From Gemmataceae bacterium (lineage in GTDB: Bacteria; Planctomycetota; Planctomycetia; Gemmatales; Gemmataceae): a stretch of 32,680 nucleotides of DNA. The translations under genes and the position numbers were made by a program. The first letter of the stretch is position 1. Every line of letters begins with the position of its first letter. The stretch lies in the NCBI GenBank assembly GCA_019694755.1, contig JAIBBI010000048.1, positions 1 to 32,680 of the forward strand. Reading direction: 5' to 3'. Below, piece by piece: positions 1-7,773 of the stretch. The notes beneath the pieces were generated by a model. It did no database searches and was not told where the DNA came from. It worked only from the letters and a program-made list of their open reading frames with translations.

Positions 1-1705
1 TCTGGGCCGCCACCGCGCCGGGCGTGTTGTCGAGCGGTGAAATGATGTTGGAGTTGGTGACGATGCGGAGACCGGACTCCAACGAACCGCCGCCGACCGC
101 GCGGCCTTCGGCGACTTCCTGGATGAACTCCCGGAAGTATCCCAGCATCACGATACCGACGGCCACCAGCCAACTGACCACGCCGCTGAAGAATGTGCTC
201 AGCGATACCGCCAGACCGATCACGAGGGTGACCAGCAGCCAGATTCCGAACGCGCCTTTATAGAAGTTCAGCCAGAACGGCTGATTACCCGAGAGGAAGT
301 ACAAATCGCGTGCCGCGACGCCGAGAAACTGCGTTCGGCTCTCGCACTTGACACGGACCGCGACCGGGACCATCTCCGGCCCGGCGGCCGTCACACCCCG
401 CTTGAACAGCCCCGCGGGCACATACACCCGAAACGTGTGATAGTCGGCAATTTCCTTGCCTTTGAGCTCGAAGTACCCGAACTTCTCTGCGAGTTCGTTC
501 CATTTCTTCCAGTCCGGATCGCCCGGCGCGGGATTGCGGGCCGGGTTGAGCCCGAGCCGCCGCATCTCCGCGATATAGTCGGGCAGTTTGTCGTCGGTCC
601 ATCCGGGCGTTGAGAAGAAAAGCGAAATCTGTACGCCCCGCCCTTCTTCCTCGCCCTTCGTTGTCCGGAAGATGTCGAAGGAGAATTCGCAAGGCACCTG
701 CTCGGCCGTCAGGAAGCCGGCGGGAATGTCTTTGAACTGGAACAGGGCACGATGGCTCGAATTCGCACCACCGGCAATATACTTGCGAAGCTCCCATTCC
801 CGGCCGACGAATTCACCTTCAAACTCACCCCGCCGGTTAAAGAACCTCAGCGCCCCGAACACAGGGTCACGAGCCTGAAAACTCTCGAACGACGCCTCCA
901 CCGACGGGTTCGAGTAGACGATCATGATCAGCGACACAGTCCGCAGGACGAGTAGCACTGCGGTGGCCAGACCGACGAATCCGAGAAACCGCCCGAGGAT
1001 GATTTCGAAACGCTGGACGGGCTTCGTCACGATCGTGTGGATCGTCTGGTTCTTGACATCGGTGGGGAGGCTGAACGCAGCGAGCAGCCCGAAGGCGAGG
1101 ACCAGAATCACGGTCATAGCCAAGTCGATTAGGCCGACCGTCTGCCGAATTTCGTCCTCGGGTTTGACTTGGACGAACCATTTCGTCGGGAACAGAAATA
1201 ACAGCAGGAAACCGAGGAACACGAAAAGTACCCGGCGACGAATAGCCTCCTTGAAGCTCAATTTAGCCAGTGCCCACACCCGGCCCGGCCGGCAGGCAAG
1301 GAGATCGAAAAGGAATGGCAGTGCGATGCCGATGAGCGAGAGCGTGCCCGCGATGCTTAAGAACAGCTCTTTTCGCTCTCCCTGGGGAGTCGCAGGGGCG
1401 GGTGGCGCCTTTTGAATGACGCCAGCGGCATTAACGGGCGGCGGCGGAGGCGGAGGTTCCTGCATCCACGAGACCCCCGCGACTGCGTAGCACGCGAGTG
1501 CGCCGATACCGCAGATCAACACGAGCGGGAGGACTCGCGACCGCTCCCGGCCGGTGGAAAACACCGTCGCCAGCGCATAGATCACGAGCCCGGCTGCCGA
1601 GATCAGACCAGCTTCCTGCACCCATGTGCGTAGGTACAGGCCCAAGTCGGCAAGTCGAAGCGGATCGCGCTCCAGTTCCAATACGCCGAGTAGAAGTGAT
1701 GTCAT
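1..1705 (-). CDS. ABC-2 type transporter permease (3' part off the window)
   Basis: An open frame starts at ATG 1705 and runs off the left edge, giving 568 visible residues and no stop. Hydrophobic segments are visible near the N-terminus (about residues 30-47 and 55-75), before a Pro-rich stretch, and around residues 140-160, 185-205 and 240-290; more follow near the visible C-terminus. The middle third is a large hydrophilic domain, probably outside the membrane. The segment just after 'PTDVKNQTIHTIVTKPV' resembles the ABC-2 permease family, where this conserved motif precedes a transmembrane helix. The gene starts 8 bases after the ATPase stop codon with a GTGAGG Shine-Dalgarno, so the two form one exporter operon. 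The substrate cannot be told. Family call is firm; boundaries of helices are by eye. Confidence 0.82.
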   Translation of the reverse strand, partial: MTSLLLGVLELERDPLRLADLGLYLRTWVQEAGLISAAGLVIYALATVFSTGRERSRVLPLVLICGIGALACYAVAGVSWMQEPPPPPPPVNAAGVIQKAPPAPATPQGERKELFLSIAGTLSLIGIALPFLFDLLACRPGRVWALAKLSFKEAIRRRVLFVFLGFLLLFLFPTKWFVQVKPEDEIRQTVGLIDLAMTVILVLAFGLLAAFSLPTDVKNQTIHTIVTKPVQRFEIILGRFLGFVGLATAVLLVLRTVSLIMIVYSNPSVEASFESFQARDPVFGALRFFNRRGEFEGEFVGREWELRKYIAGGANSSHRALFQFKDIPAGFLTAEQVPCEFSFDIFRTTKGEEEGRGVQISLFFSTPGWTDDKLPDYIAEMRRLGLNPARNPAPGDPDWKKWNELAEKFGYFELKGKEIADYHTFRVYVPAGLFKRGVTAAGPEMVPVAVRVKCESRTQFLGVAARDLYFLSGNQPFWLNFYKGAFGIWLLVTLVIGLAVSLSTFFSGVVSWLVAVGIVMLGYFREFIQEVAEGRAVGGGSLESGLRIVTNSNIISPLDNTPGAVAAQ

Positions 1706-1713
1706 CGTTGGCC

Positions 1714-2625
1714 TCACTTCCCTGTGGCCGCGTCTTCGGCGGCGGGCAGATACCGGCGACCCGGGTGCGCCTTGCTCTCTTCGACGATTCGGAGGAACAG
1801 TTCCTCCAGCGTCGTCGTCGGGTGGCCGAACGATTCCATCGAGCCGCCGTGCTTGTCGAGTACGGCCTGCAAGTCGCGCTTCAGGTCGTCGGACACCTTC
1901 AGTCCGCGGGCCCTCAACTCGACTCGCGCTTCGTCTTCGAGCAGCGTGCTGACCTTACCAAGCTCCTGAAGTTCGCCGTTGTAGAGGATCGCAATCCGGT
2001 CGCAGACATCCTGGACGTCTTCGAGTCGGTGGCTGCACATCAGGATCGTCTTGCCTTTGCCTCGTAACTCGACGATCAGATCCTTCATCCAGCGGGTGCC
2101 GATCGGGTCGAGGCCCGAGGTCGGCTCGTCGAGAATGATGAACTCCGGGTCATTGATCAGAGCCTGGGCCAGGCCGATCCGTTGCCGCATGCCCTTGGAA
2201 TACTCTTTGAGAATCCGCTTCTTGTCTGCACCGAGGCCGACTCGTTCGATGAGTTCCCCGGCCCGCTTCCGACGGACATCGGCGTCCATCTTGAACAACC
2301 GGCCGTAGAAGTCGAGCGTTTCTTCGGCGTTGAGGAAGCGATAAAGATACGACTCCTCGGGGAGGTAGCCGATCCGCTCATTTTTGGCGACATCGGTGGC
2401 CGGCTTACCGAACACGGCCGCCTCGCCGCTCGTCGGGAATAGCAGGCCCAGCAGCAATTTGATGGTCGTCGTTTTGCCCGACCCGTTTGGGCCGAGCAGG
2501 CCGAAGATCTCGCCCCGATCGATCTCGAGGTTCAGCGCACGAAGGGCCACCTTCTTGCGCCGTCCCCAGAAATCGCGATAAACTTTTGTGAGATTTCGTG
2601 TTGCGACGATGTTATCCTGAGCCAT
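1714..2625 (-). CDS. ABC transporter ATP-binding protein (CcmA-like)
   Basis: The 303-residue ATPase subunit of an ABC-2 exporter, powering the permease encoded just downstream. Walker A GPNGSGKT is at residues 45-52, the signature YSKGMRQR at 142-149, Walker B FIILDE at 162-167 and the switch histidine in MCSH at 199. All catalytic elements are intact. The C-terminal 90 residues after the nucleotide-binding domain match the usual extension of drug/antibiotic-type (CcmA/DrrA-like) ATPases. ATG 2625 is preceded by GAGG at normal spacing. It lies first in a two-gene operon with the permease 8 bases behind. The transported substrate is unknown; multidrug, lipid or polysaccharide export are all possible. 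Confidence 0.9.
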   Translation of the reverse strand: MAQDNIVATRNLTKVYRDFWGRRKKVALRALNLEIDRGEIFGLLGPNGSGKTTTIKLLLGLLFPTSGEAAVFGKPATDVAKNERIGYLPEESYLYRFLNAEETLDFYGRLFKMDADVRRKRAGELIERVGLGADKKRILKEYSKGMRQRIGLAQALINDPEFIILDEPTSGLDPIGTRWMKDLIVELRGKGKTILMCSHRLEDVQDVCDRIAILYNGELQELGKVSTLLEDEARVELRARGLKVSDDLKRDLQAVLDKHGGSMESFGHPTTTLEELFLRIVEESKAHPGRRYLPAAEDAATGK

Positions 2626-2706
2626 CGGTGCCTCGCAGATTCAACGGGTGCGGCTCAGAAAGGATATGATGACGAGCCCGTCCCGCGGAGTTCTCGGCCA
2701 CACAAC

Positions 2707-2735
2707 ATATTACAAAGGAATGAATGAATAATCAA
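2707..2735 (-). promoter_or_regulatory. Candidate sigma70-type promoter of the ABC exporter operon
   Basis: On the minus strand TTGATT (2730-2735) and TAATAT (2707-2712) are separated by exactly 17 bases, each matching the consensus at 4 of 6 positions. The -35 box overlaps the end of the upstream transferase gene. It would give a leader of about 75 bases before ATG 2625. Pattern match only. Confidence 0.35.
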
Positions 2736-3463
2736 TCGGCCGGTCCGTCAGCTTCGAGCGGCTTCCAGGTCTTCGTCGCGAGATCGAATACCTCGGATGG
2801 GCGAAACCGGCTCTTGTACTCGGATGATCGGCATCCGCGGATCATGTATCCCAAATAGGCGTGAGGGAGGCCCCGGCGACGAGTCTCCGCGATGACCGAC
2901 TGGACGTTCCAAGTCCCGAGCCCGTGGTCTCGAAACTCGGGATCGTGGAAGAAGTAAATCGCCGAGAGGCCCGCGTTCAAGGCATCGACGTAGCCGACGC
3001 CCACCAGGCGGTCGCCCAGAAAGTACGACCATTCTTCTGTTGGAATCGGGTTGTCGACGAAGGACTCCATGTAGTCTGTCGGGCTCTTGGGTGTGACCTC
3101 CGGCCAGCCGACTCTGTTGGTCTGGGCGGCATGAAACCGGTCGTAAAGCTCGAGCTTTTCCCTGGTGACGCTCGGGGGGGCCACTTGAATATGGATTGCG
3201 TCCTGATTCCGGGTACGATTCCGTCGCTGGCTCCGGTCCGGCGCATACTCATTGACGAGGATCCGCAACGACTGGCACGCGAGGCACCCCGGACATCGCG
3301 GTCGAAAGATCGCCCTGCCAAACCGCCGCCAGCCGAGGAGAAGTCTTTGCTCGTATTCTTCGACGAGCAGTTGAGCCACGATCTCGTAATCAAACTGCCA
3401 GACCTGGTTCGGCAGATACCCGCAGGGGGCGGGGGGCGTCAGGAATGTAGCGAGCGATATCAT
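2732..3463 (-). CDS. bpt: Bacterial N-end-rule aminoacyl-tRNA-protein transferase (Bpt/Ate1 family)
   Basis: A 243-residue protein with the hallmarks of the ATE/Bpt family: an N-terminal CGYLPNQ motif (Cys14) and the RPxCPGCxxC cluster at residues 54-63 (Cys57, Cys60, Cys63), followed by the GNAT-like C-terminal half with GYVDALNAGLSAIYFFHDP and the late YLGYMI / CRSSEYKSRF motif. These enzymes transfer leucine (Bpt) or arginine (Ate1) from charged tRNA to the N-terminus of proteins, marking them for ClpS/ClpAP degradation in bacteria. Length is normal for Bpt. Start ATG 3463 has only a weak Shine-Dalgarno. It is transcribed away from the epimerase gene, with 73 bases between the starts. Neither clpS nor aat is in the window. 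Leucine specificity is assumed from bacterial relatives, not shown. Confidence 0.88.
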   Translation of the reverse strand: MISLATFLTPPAPCGYLPNQVWQFDYEIVAQLLVEEYEQRLLLGWRRFGRAIFRPRCPGCLACQSLRILVNEYAPDRSQRRNRTRNQDAIHIQVAPPSVTREKLELYDRFHAAQTNRVGWPEVTPKSPTDYMESFVDNPIPTEEWSYFLGDRLVGVGYVDALNAGLSAIYFFHDPEFRDHGLGTWNVQSVIAETRRRGLPHAYLGYMIRGCRSSEYKSRFRPSEVFDLATKTWKPLEADGPAD

Positions 3464-3536
3464 CAGGACATTTTCGCGGGTGCCGCGTCAGACTATCTTT
3501 TCCGGACCGCTCCGCAAGTCTACTGGAAAGGCGAGT

Positions 3537-4547
3537 ATGCGAGTCTTGATTACCGGCGGATTCGGCTGCATCGGTTCCTGGGTCGTGCGAAATCTGCTCG
3601 ACCGGGGCGACCGGGCGTGGATTTACGACCTGCGGCCGGACTTCCGCCGAATGCGATTATTGCTCAATGATGATGAGTTAGAGCGGTTGCCTTTCATTGC
3701 CGGCACCGTGACCGACCCCGCCGCACTCCGGGATGCCATCTTGCAGAACGGCATTACGCACGTCCTGCATCTTGCCGGGTTACAAGTGCCCGTCTGTCGG
3801 GAGAACCCCATTCTGGGGGCACAGGTCAACGTCGTCGGGACGCTGGCCGTATTCGAGGCGGTCCGGCAGGCACGCGATCAGGTCCAGCAAGTCGTATACG
3901 CCAGCTCGGCGGCTGTGTTCGCGGCTCCCGAGTATTACCTGGGTGCTCACCACCCGCTGTCGGATGATGCCCCCTTGCACCCCTCAACGCACTACGGCGT
4001 CTTCAAAGTGGCGAACGAAAACAACGCACGCATCTATTGGCAGGATCACCAACTCCGGAGCATTGGTATCCGACCCGGGACGGTGTACGGTGTCGCCCGC
4101 GATTTCGGGATGACGAGCGAACCCACCAAGGCCATCAAATCCGCGGTACTCGGCCGACCTTGGACGATCAGCTACGAAGGGCTTCAGGGCTTTCAGTACG
4201 CAGACGACGTTGCCCGGACCCTGATCCGGTGTCTCGAATCGCCACTGACGGGAGCGAGGGTCTACAACCTCCGCGGCCAGGTGGATACGGTGGCCCGATT
4301 TCATGAGTTGCTATGCGAGACGCTCCCAGCCGCACGCGAATTGATCACGCTCGGACGCAACAAGATCGTACTCAGTTCGGATTTCGATGACTCATCCATC
4401 CGCCGCGACATTGCAGGCCTGCCCGATACCAGCCTTGCTGACGGCATTCGGCAAACCGTGGCGCAGTTTCAGGTACTCCGTGTGCAGGGTAGGCTGGACG
4501 ACTCCGATCTGGTCTCCGCGCCCGCCCGTACGGTCGATGAACCGTGA
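3537..4547 (+). CDS. NAD-dependent epimerase/dehydratase (extended SDR)
   Basis: A 336-residue extended short-chain dehydrogenase/reductase. The Rossmann motif GGFGCIG lies at residues 7-13, an acidic residue typical of NAD binding follows the second strand (Asp31), and the catalytic YxxxK is Tyr153-Lys157, with SSAAVF as the serine-containing strand before it. Such enzymes usually act on nucleotide sugars, but the C-terminal substrate domain gives no clear specificity. The frame is open further upstream, but ATG 3537 was chosen because it begins right at the first Rossmann strand and follows a GGAAAGGCGAG ribosome site. It faces the transferase gene divergently and converges on the carrier gene, with 34 bases between the two ends. 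Confidence 0.86.
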   Translation: MRVLITGGFGCIGSWVVRNLLDRGDRAWIYDLRPDFRRMRLLLNDDELERLPFIAGTVTDPAALRDAILQNGITHVLHLAGLQVPVCRENPILGAQVNVVGTLAVFEAVRQARDQVQQVVYASSAAVFAAPEYYLGAHHPLSDDAPLHPSTHYGVFKVANENNARIYWQDHQLRSIGIRPGTVYGVARDFGMTSEPTKAIKSAVLGRPWTISYEGLQGFQYADDVARTLIRCLESPLTGARVYNLRGQVDTVARFHELLCETLPAARELITLGRNKIVLSSDFDDSSIRRDIAGLPDTSLADGIRQTVAQFQVLRVQGRLDDSDLVSAPARTVDEP

Positions 4548-4581
4548 GACCGATTGCCAGGTTCTGGTATCCGTTCGATGT

Positions 4582-5892
4582 TTACAGCGACCATGCTGCG
4601 TACGCGGCCGAGGCGGCGGACGCTGCAACCAGCGGGAAAGTGACGAGTTTGAGTAGTTGTACCGGCCTGACTTCGACCAGTGATGCCACAAGCAATACGA
4701 CGGCGGCAGCCGGCGACGATGTCCGCCCGGCAGCCGCCGAGATGCTCACGACAGAGCCGATGGTCAGGTTGGCAGGAACGGCCCACTGTCCTTGCATGAA
4801 GAACCGATAGAGGCTCTCTGTCGTGGCCATCCCGGAACCGCATACCCAGGCAAAGGCATAGCTCGCGCCGGCCGCCAGCGGCCAGATCATTCCCGGGTTG
4901 CTCTGGGTCAGCCTTCCGATCCCTTCCGTCAGATTCATCGCCTTGACGCCGTCGCCGAAACAATTAGCCGTCGCGATGATCGAGACGATGCTCGCGAAGG
5001 CATATCCCGCGCCGGTGAAGAACTGCCCAGTCGCCTTCGAAGCGATACGGGGCGAGGCTAACACCGCCAGGGTCGACCCGAAGATCATTGAAACGCCGAT
5101 AAGGCGCGTGGCCGCCCCGGTCGAAGTGCCCTTCCCGATCAGCCAGTGCTCGGGCACGTGAAACAAGTGAAATGGAGGGCCGGCACACAGAAGCAGCGCG
5201 ACCGGGACGATGGGGATGATCGCCTTGAACAGATTGATCGGTTCGGTAGCGGGCACCTCCTCCGACTCTACACGGGCGACGTTTCGGCACAGGAACCAGA
5301 ACAGGCCTGTAGCCACGATGAGCTGTACCGCGAGGATGGGTGCGAGGATCGGTTGGATGTCGCGGGTATCGGTCAAGCCGAGAGCCTTAGCGACGGACTG
5401 TAATTCGGGCGCGCCGGGATTGAGCAATTCACCCCCGAGCGATGCGCCGAGGAGTAATGCGGCACCGATCACGGATGGTGCGAGGCCAGCCGACCGCATC
5501 AGCGGAATCAGGACTGTACCCACGGCTACGGCAGTGCTCGCCTGGCTGATCACGGCAATGTTCACGAAAAATCCGACCCCGACTGCCGCCGGGATCAGAA
5601 TCGGTCGCATGCTTCGCACCGGCCGAACCAGAAGCAGGACTAGATGCCGATCGCATCCCGATTCGCGTAGAACGTAGGCGAAGCCCATCGCGGAACAGAT
5701 CGGTACGACAAACTGCTCATTGCCCAAGGTGGCAAAAAACTTCTGGACGATCGGGGCGGCATTGCCGGCAAGCGAGCCGAGCATACAGCCGGCCACGAAC
5801 ATGACGAGTCGGACGTCCCAGCCGCGAAGGACCGCCCACGCGGCCAATCCGATGACAATGACAGCGAGACACGTCAACACGTCCGGCGTCAC
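4582..5892 (-). CDS. dcuC: DcuC-family C4-dicarboxylate carrier
   Basis: A 436-residue, very hydrophobic protein with about 12 predicted membrane spans. It resembles DcuC/Dcu anaerobic C4-dicarboxylate carriers, with the glycine-rich LLLGASLGGELLNPGAPE segment around residue 150-170 and a second conserved hydrophobic repeat, FAWVCGSGMATTESLY, near residue 350. Members exchange or export succinate, fumarate or malate at the inner membrane. The start is GTG 5892, overlapping the der stop codon by four bases (GTGA), so translation is probably coupled to der. Convergent with the epimerase gene. Assignment to the broad family is good; the actual substrate is inferred only. Confidence 0.78.
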   Translation of the reverse strand: MTPDVLTCLAVIVIGLAAWAVLRGWDVRLVMFVAGCMLGSLAGNAAPIVQKFFATLGNEQFVVPICSAMGFAYVLRESGCDRHLVLLLVRPVRSMRPILIPAAVGVGFFVNIAVISQASTAVAVGTVLIPLMRSAGLAPSVIGAALLLGASLGGELLNPGAPELQSVAKALGLTDTRDIQPILAPILAVQLIVATGLFWFLCRNVARVESEEVPATEPINLFKAIIPIVPVALLLCAGPPFHLFHVPEHWLIGKGTSTGAATRLIGVSMIFGSTLAVLASPRIASKATGQFFTGAGYAFASIVSIIATANCFGDGVKAMNLTEGIGRLTQSNPGMIWPLAAGASYAFAWVCGSGMATTESLYRFFMQGQWAVPANLTIGSVVSISAAAGRTSSPAAAVVLLVASLVEVRPVQLLKLVTFPLVAASAASAAYAAWSL

Positions 5893-7373
5893 AGGTCACG
5901 CCAGAGGTCGGTGTCGAACTTCTGAGATTCGCCGTCTTCGAGTTTCGTCTTGAATTTCAAGTTGGATTTTCGGGGGACCGGCGGGCGAACGGAAGTGTCG
6001 TGCAAAGCCGAGACTTCGTGATCGGTCTCCGTGCCGGGCGCGGTCGGGTCGCCGTTGCGATTGCCGCGATTCCGGAGAACGAGACGGATCGGCACATCGG
6101 TGAATGGCAGGCGATCGCGGAAGAAATTCAGGAGGTACTTGCGGTACGGCGGATCGAAAAGTTCCGGCCCGTTGGTGAAAAGGACAATCGTCGGCGGGTT
6201 GGTGTCGACCTGGGATCCGTAAAAGATCTTGGCGCGGCGGTTCTGCCGCAACGGTGGGCTCTGGGCGGCCAGCGCTTCCTCCACGAGTCGGTTCAGCTCG
6301 CCCGTGGTCACCCGCTTGCTGGCCTGCTTGTGCAGGTGTTGAGCAAGATTCAGCAGCTTTTCGACGTTCTTGCCGCTCTTGGCCGTGATGCACGCAATCG
6401 GCACGTGCTCGAGCATGGGAAAGGTGCTGCGGAGGTAGTTGCCGATTTTTTCGGTCGGCATCGCGTCTTTGACGAGGTCCCACTTGTTGACGACGAAGAT
6501 CGTTGGCTTGTGTTCGTTGTAAATCAGCTCGACCAGTTTCTTGTCGACCTGGCTGACACGGACGCGAGGGTCGAAGAACATCAGCACGACATCGGCCCGG
6601 CGGATCGACCGCTCGGCACGATGGAGGCTGTAGAACTCGATATTGGAACTCAGGCTCTTTTTCTTGCGCACGCCCGCTGTGTCGATGGCAATGATGGTTT
6701 TCCCGTCGCGCTCGATCCGCACGTCGACGGCGTCGCGGGTCGTGCCCGCGACCTCGCTGACGATGACCCGCTCGGCATCCGCGAGCGAATTGATGAACGT
6801 GCTCTTGCCCGTGTTTCGCCGGCCGACGATGGCCAGCTTCAATTGCGGGTCGGTGGGCCGCTTCTTCGCTTCGACGGGAAGGTGCTTGAGGATTGCCGCG
6901 AGGACTTCGTCCCGGCCGCGTTTCTGCTCAGCTGAGACGGGCAGGAACTTGCCCCGCCCCAACCGATAAAAGTCGGCGGCGTGGTCGTCGTAGCTCTTGT
7001 CGTCACACTTATTGGCGACTGCAATGACCGGGGCGTTCACGGACCGGAGTCGGCGATTGACTTCCTCGTCGAGCGCGACGACGCCGTCGCGAGCGTCGAC
7101 GACAAATAGGATGACATCGGCCTGTTCGAGGGCGAGCTTGATCTGCCGTTCGACGTCTTCGGTGAGTTCGTCGGAATCGACGATACCGATGCCGCCGGTA
7201 TCGGTCATCTCAAACCACCGGTCGTTGTGCTCGACCAGCGTGGAAACGCGGTCGCGCGTGACCCCGGCCGTGGGGTCGACAATGCTGATCCTCCGGCCGG
7301 CCAGCCAGTTGAACAGCGACGACTTACCCACATTGGGACGCCCAACGATTGCTACGCGCGGCACCGCCACCAC
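5889..7373 (-). CDS. der: Ribosome-assembly GTPase Der (EngA)
   Basis: A 494-residue double-GTPase required for 50S subunit maturation. The first G domain has GRPNVGKS (residues 11-18), the DTGG G3 motif (58-61) and NKCD (121-124). The second has GRRNTGKS (184-191), DTAG (231-234) and NKWD (296-299). A KH-like C-terminal domain follows, then a charged tail of roughly 40 residues. The second P-loop carries RRNT where RPNV is usual; Lys and Ser are kept, so GTP binding should persist. No in-frame ATG lies near the N-terminus. GTG 7373 or the GTG directly after it (7370) follow a GGGAGAG Shine-Dalgarno. The downstream carrier gene overlaps by four bases. Confidence 0.95.
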   Translation of the reverse strand: MVAVPRVAIVGRPNVGKSSLFNWLAGRRISIVDPTAGVTRDRVSTLVEHNDRWFEMTDTGGIGIVDSDELTEDVERQIKLALEQADVILFVVDARDGVVALDEEVNRRLRSVNAPVIAVANKCDDKSYDDHAADFYRLGRGKFLPVSAEQKRGRDEVLAAILKHLPVEAKKRPTDPQLKLAIVGRRNTGKSTFINSLADAERVIVSEVAGTTRDAVDVRIERDGKTIIAIDTAGVRKKKSLSSNIEFYSLHRAERSIRRADVVLMFFDPRVRVSQVDKKLVELIYNEHKPTIFVVNKWDLVKDAMPTEKIGNYLRSTFPMLEHVPIACITAKSGKNVEKLLNLAQHLHKQASKRVTTGELNRLVEEALAAQSPPLRQNRRAKIFYGSQVDTNPPTIVLFTNGPELFDPPYRKYLLNFFRDRLPFTDVPIRLVLRNRGNRNGDPTAPGTETDHEVSALHDTSVRPPVPRKSNLKFKTKLEDGESQKFDTDLWRDL

Positions 7374-7394
7374 ATACTCTCCCAGATCATTACA

Positions 7395-7400
7395 ATTATA
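7395..7400 (-). promoter_or_regulatory. Candidate -10 box for der
   Basis: A perfect TATAAT hexamer on the minus strand, about 22 bases upstream of the der GTG start, in the 58-base gap between der and the divergent gene at 7432. I see no convincing -35 box at 16-18 bases. The leader would be very short but still includes the GGGAGAG ribosome site. Confidence 0.4.
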
Positions 7401-7431
7401 CCTTACGGATTACACCGGGGTTTCCCAAGCC

Positions 7432-7773
7432 ATGGCCCGCTGCGACGAAGGATATCCGTGCGAAGTTTGCGGCAAGGATGTCGAGGTCATGTCCGAATCC
7501 GACCTGTATTTGCGCTACGTCCTCGGCGAGGTCCCCATCTACGAACTGCACCTCCGCCGGGAGCGGCACATTCGGTGCAACCCGGCCGTTGCTCAGTACA
7601 TCGTCGACCCGGCCTTTGATCCCGTCACCTGCCCCGGGCCGTTCGGAAAGGCGGAACTGGACGCGGAGTTTGTACGTGCGGAGGAACAGCGAATTACGCG
7701 AGCGTGGCGGCGACTGCAGGTGATTCCGACTTTGGGCCTCTCGCTGGAACAGTACCCGCTGGAGGCACCGTGA
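7432..7773 (+). CDS. Conserved small Cys-containing protein, unknown function
   Basis: A 113-residue soluble protein. Five cysteines are visible: Cys4, the CEVC pair (Cys10, Cys13) near the start, Cys49 in HIRCNP, and Cys67 in VTCPGPFGK. The arrangement suggests a small metal-binding fold, probably zinc, but this is not a family I can name; I believe similar proteins occur in other planctomycetes. The frame is open upstream across the der start, but ATG 7432 was chosen because the residues before it are not protein-like and read through the der promoter region. The stop codon overlaps the GTG start of the next gene by four bases (GTGA), so the two are probably translated together and functionally linked. 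Confidence 0.7.
   Translation: MARCDEGYPCEVCGKDVEVMSESDLYLRYVLGEVPIYELHLRRERHIRCNPAVAQYIVDPAFDPVTCPGPFGKAELDAEFVRAEEQRITRAWRRLQVIPTLGLSLEQYPLEAP

Noticed and set aside
2861-3670. A 269-codon plus-strand frame opposite the N-end-rule transferase
   Set aside because: It overlaps the real gene and the start of the epimerase in a different frame, with no family match.
6000-6935. A 311-codon plus-strand open frame opposite der
   Set aside because: der is certain, and the antisense frame has no recognisable domain or start signal.
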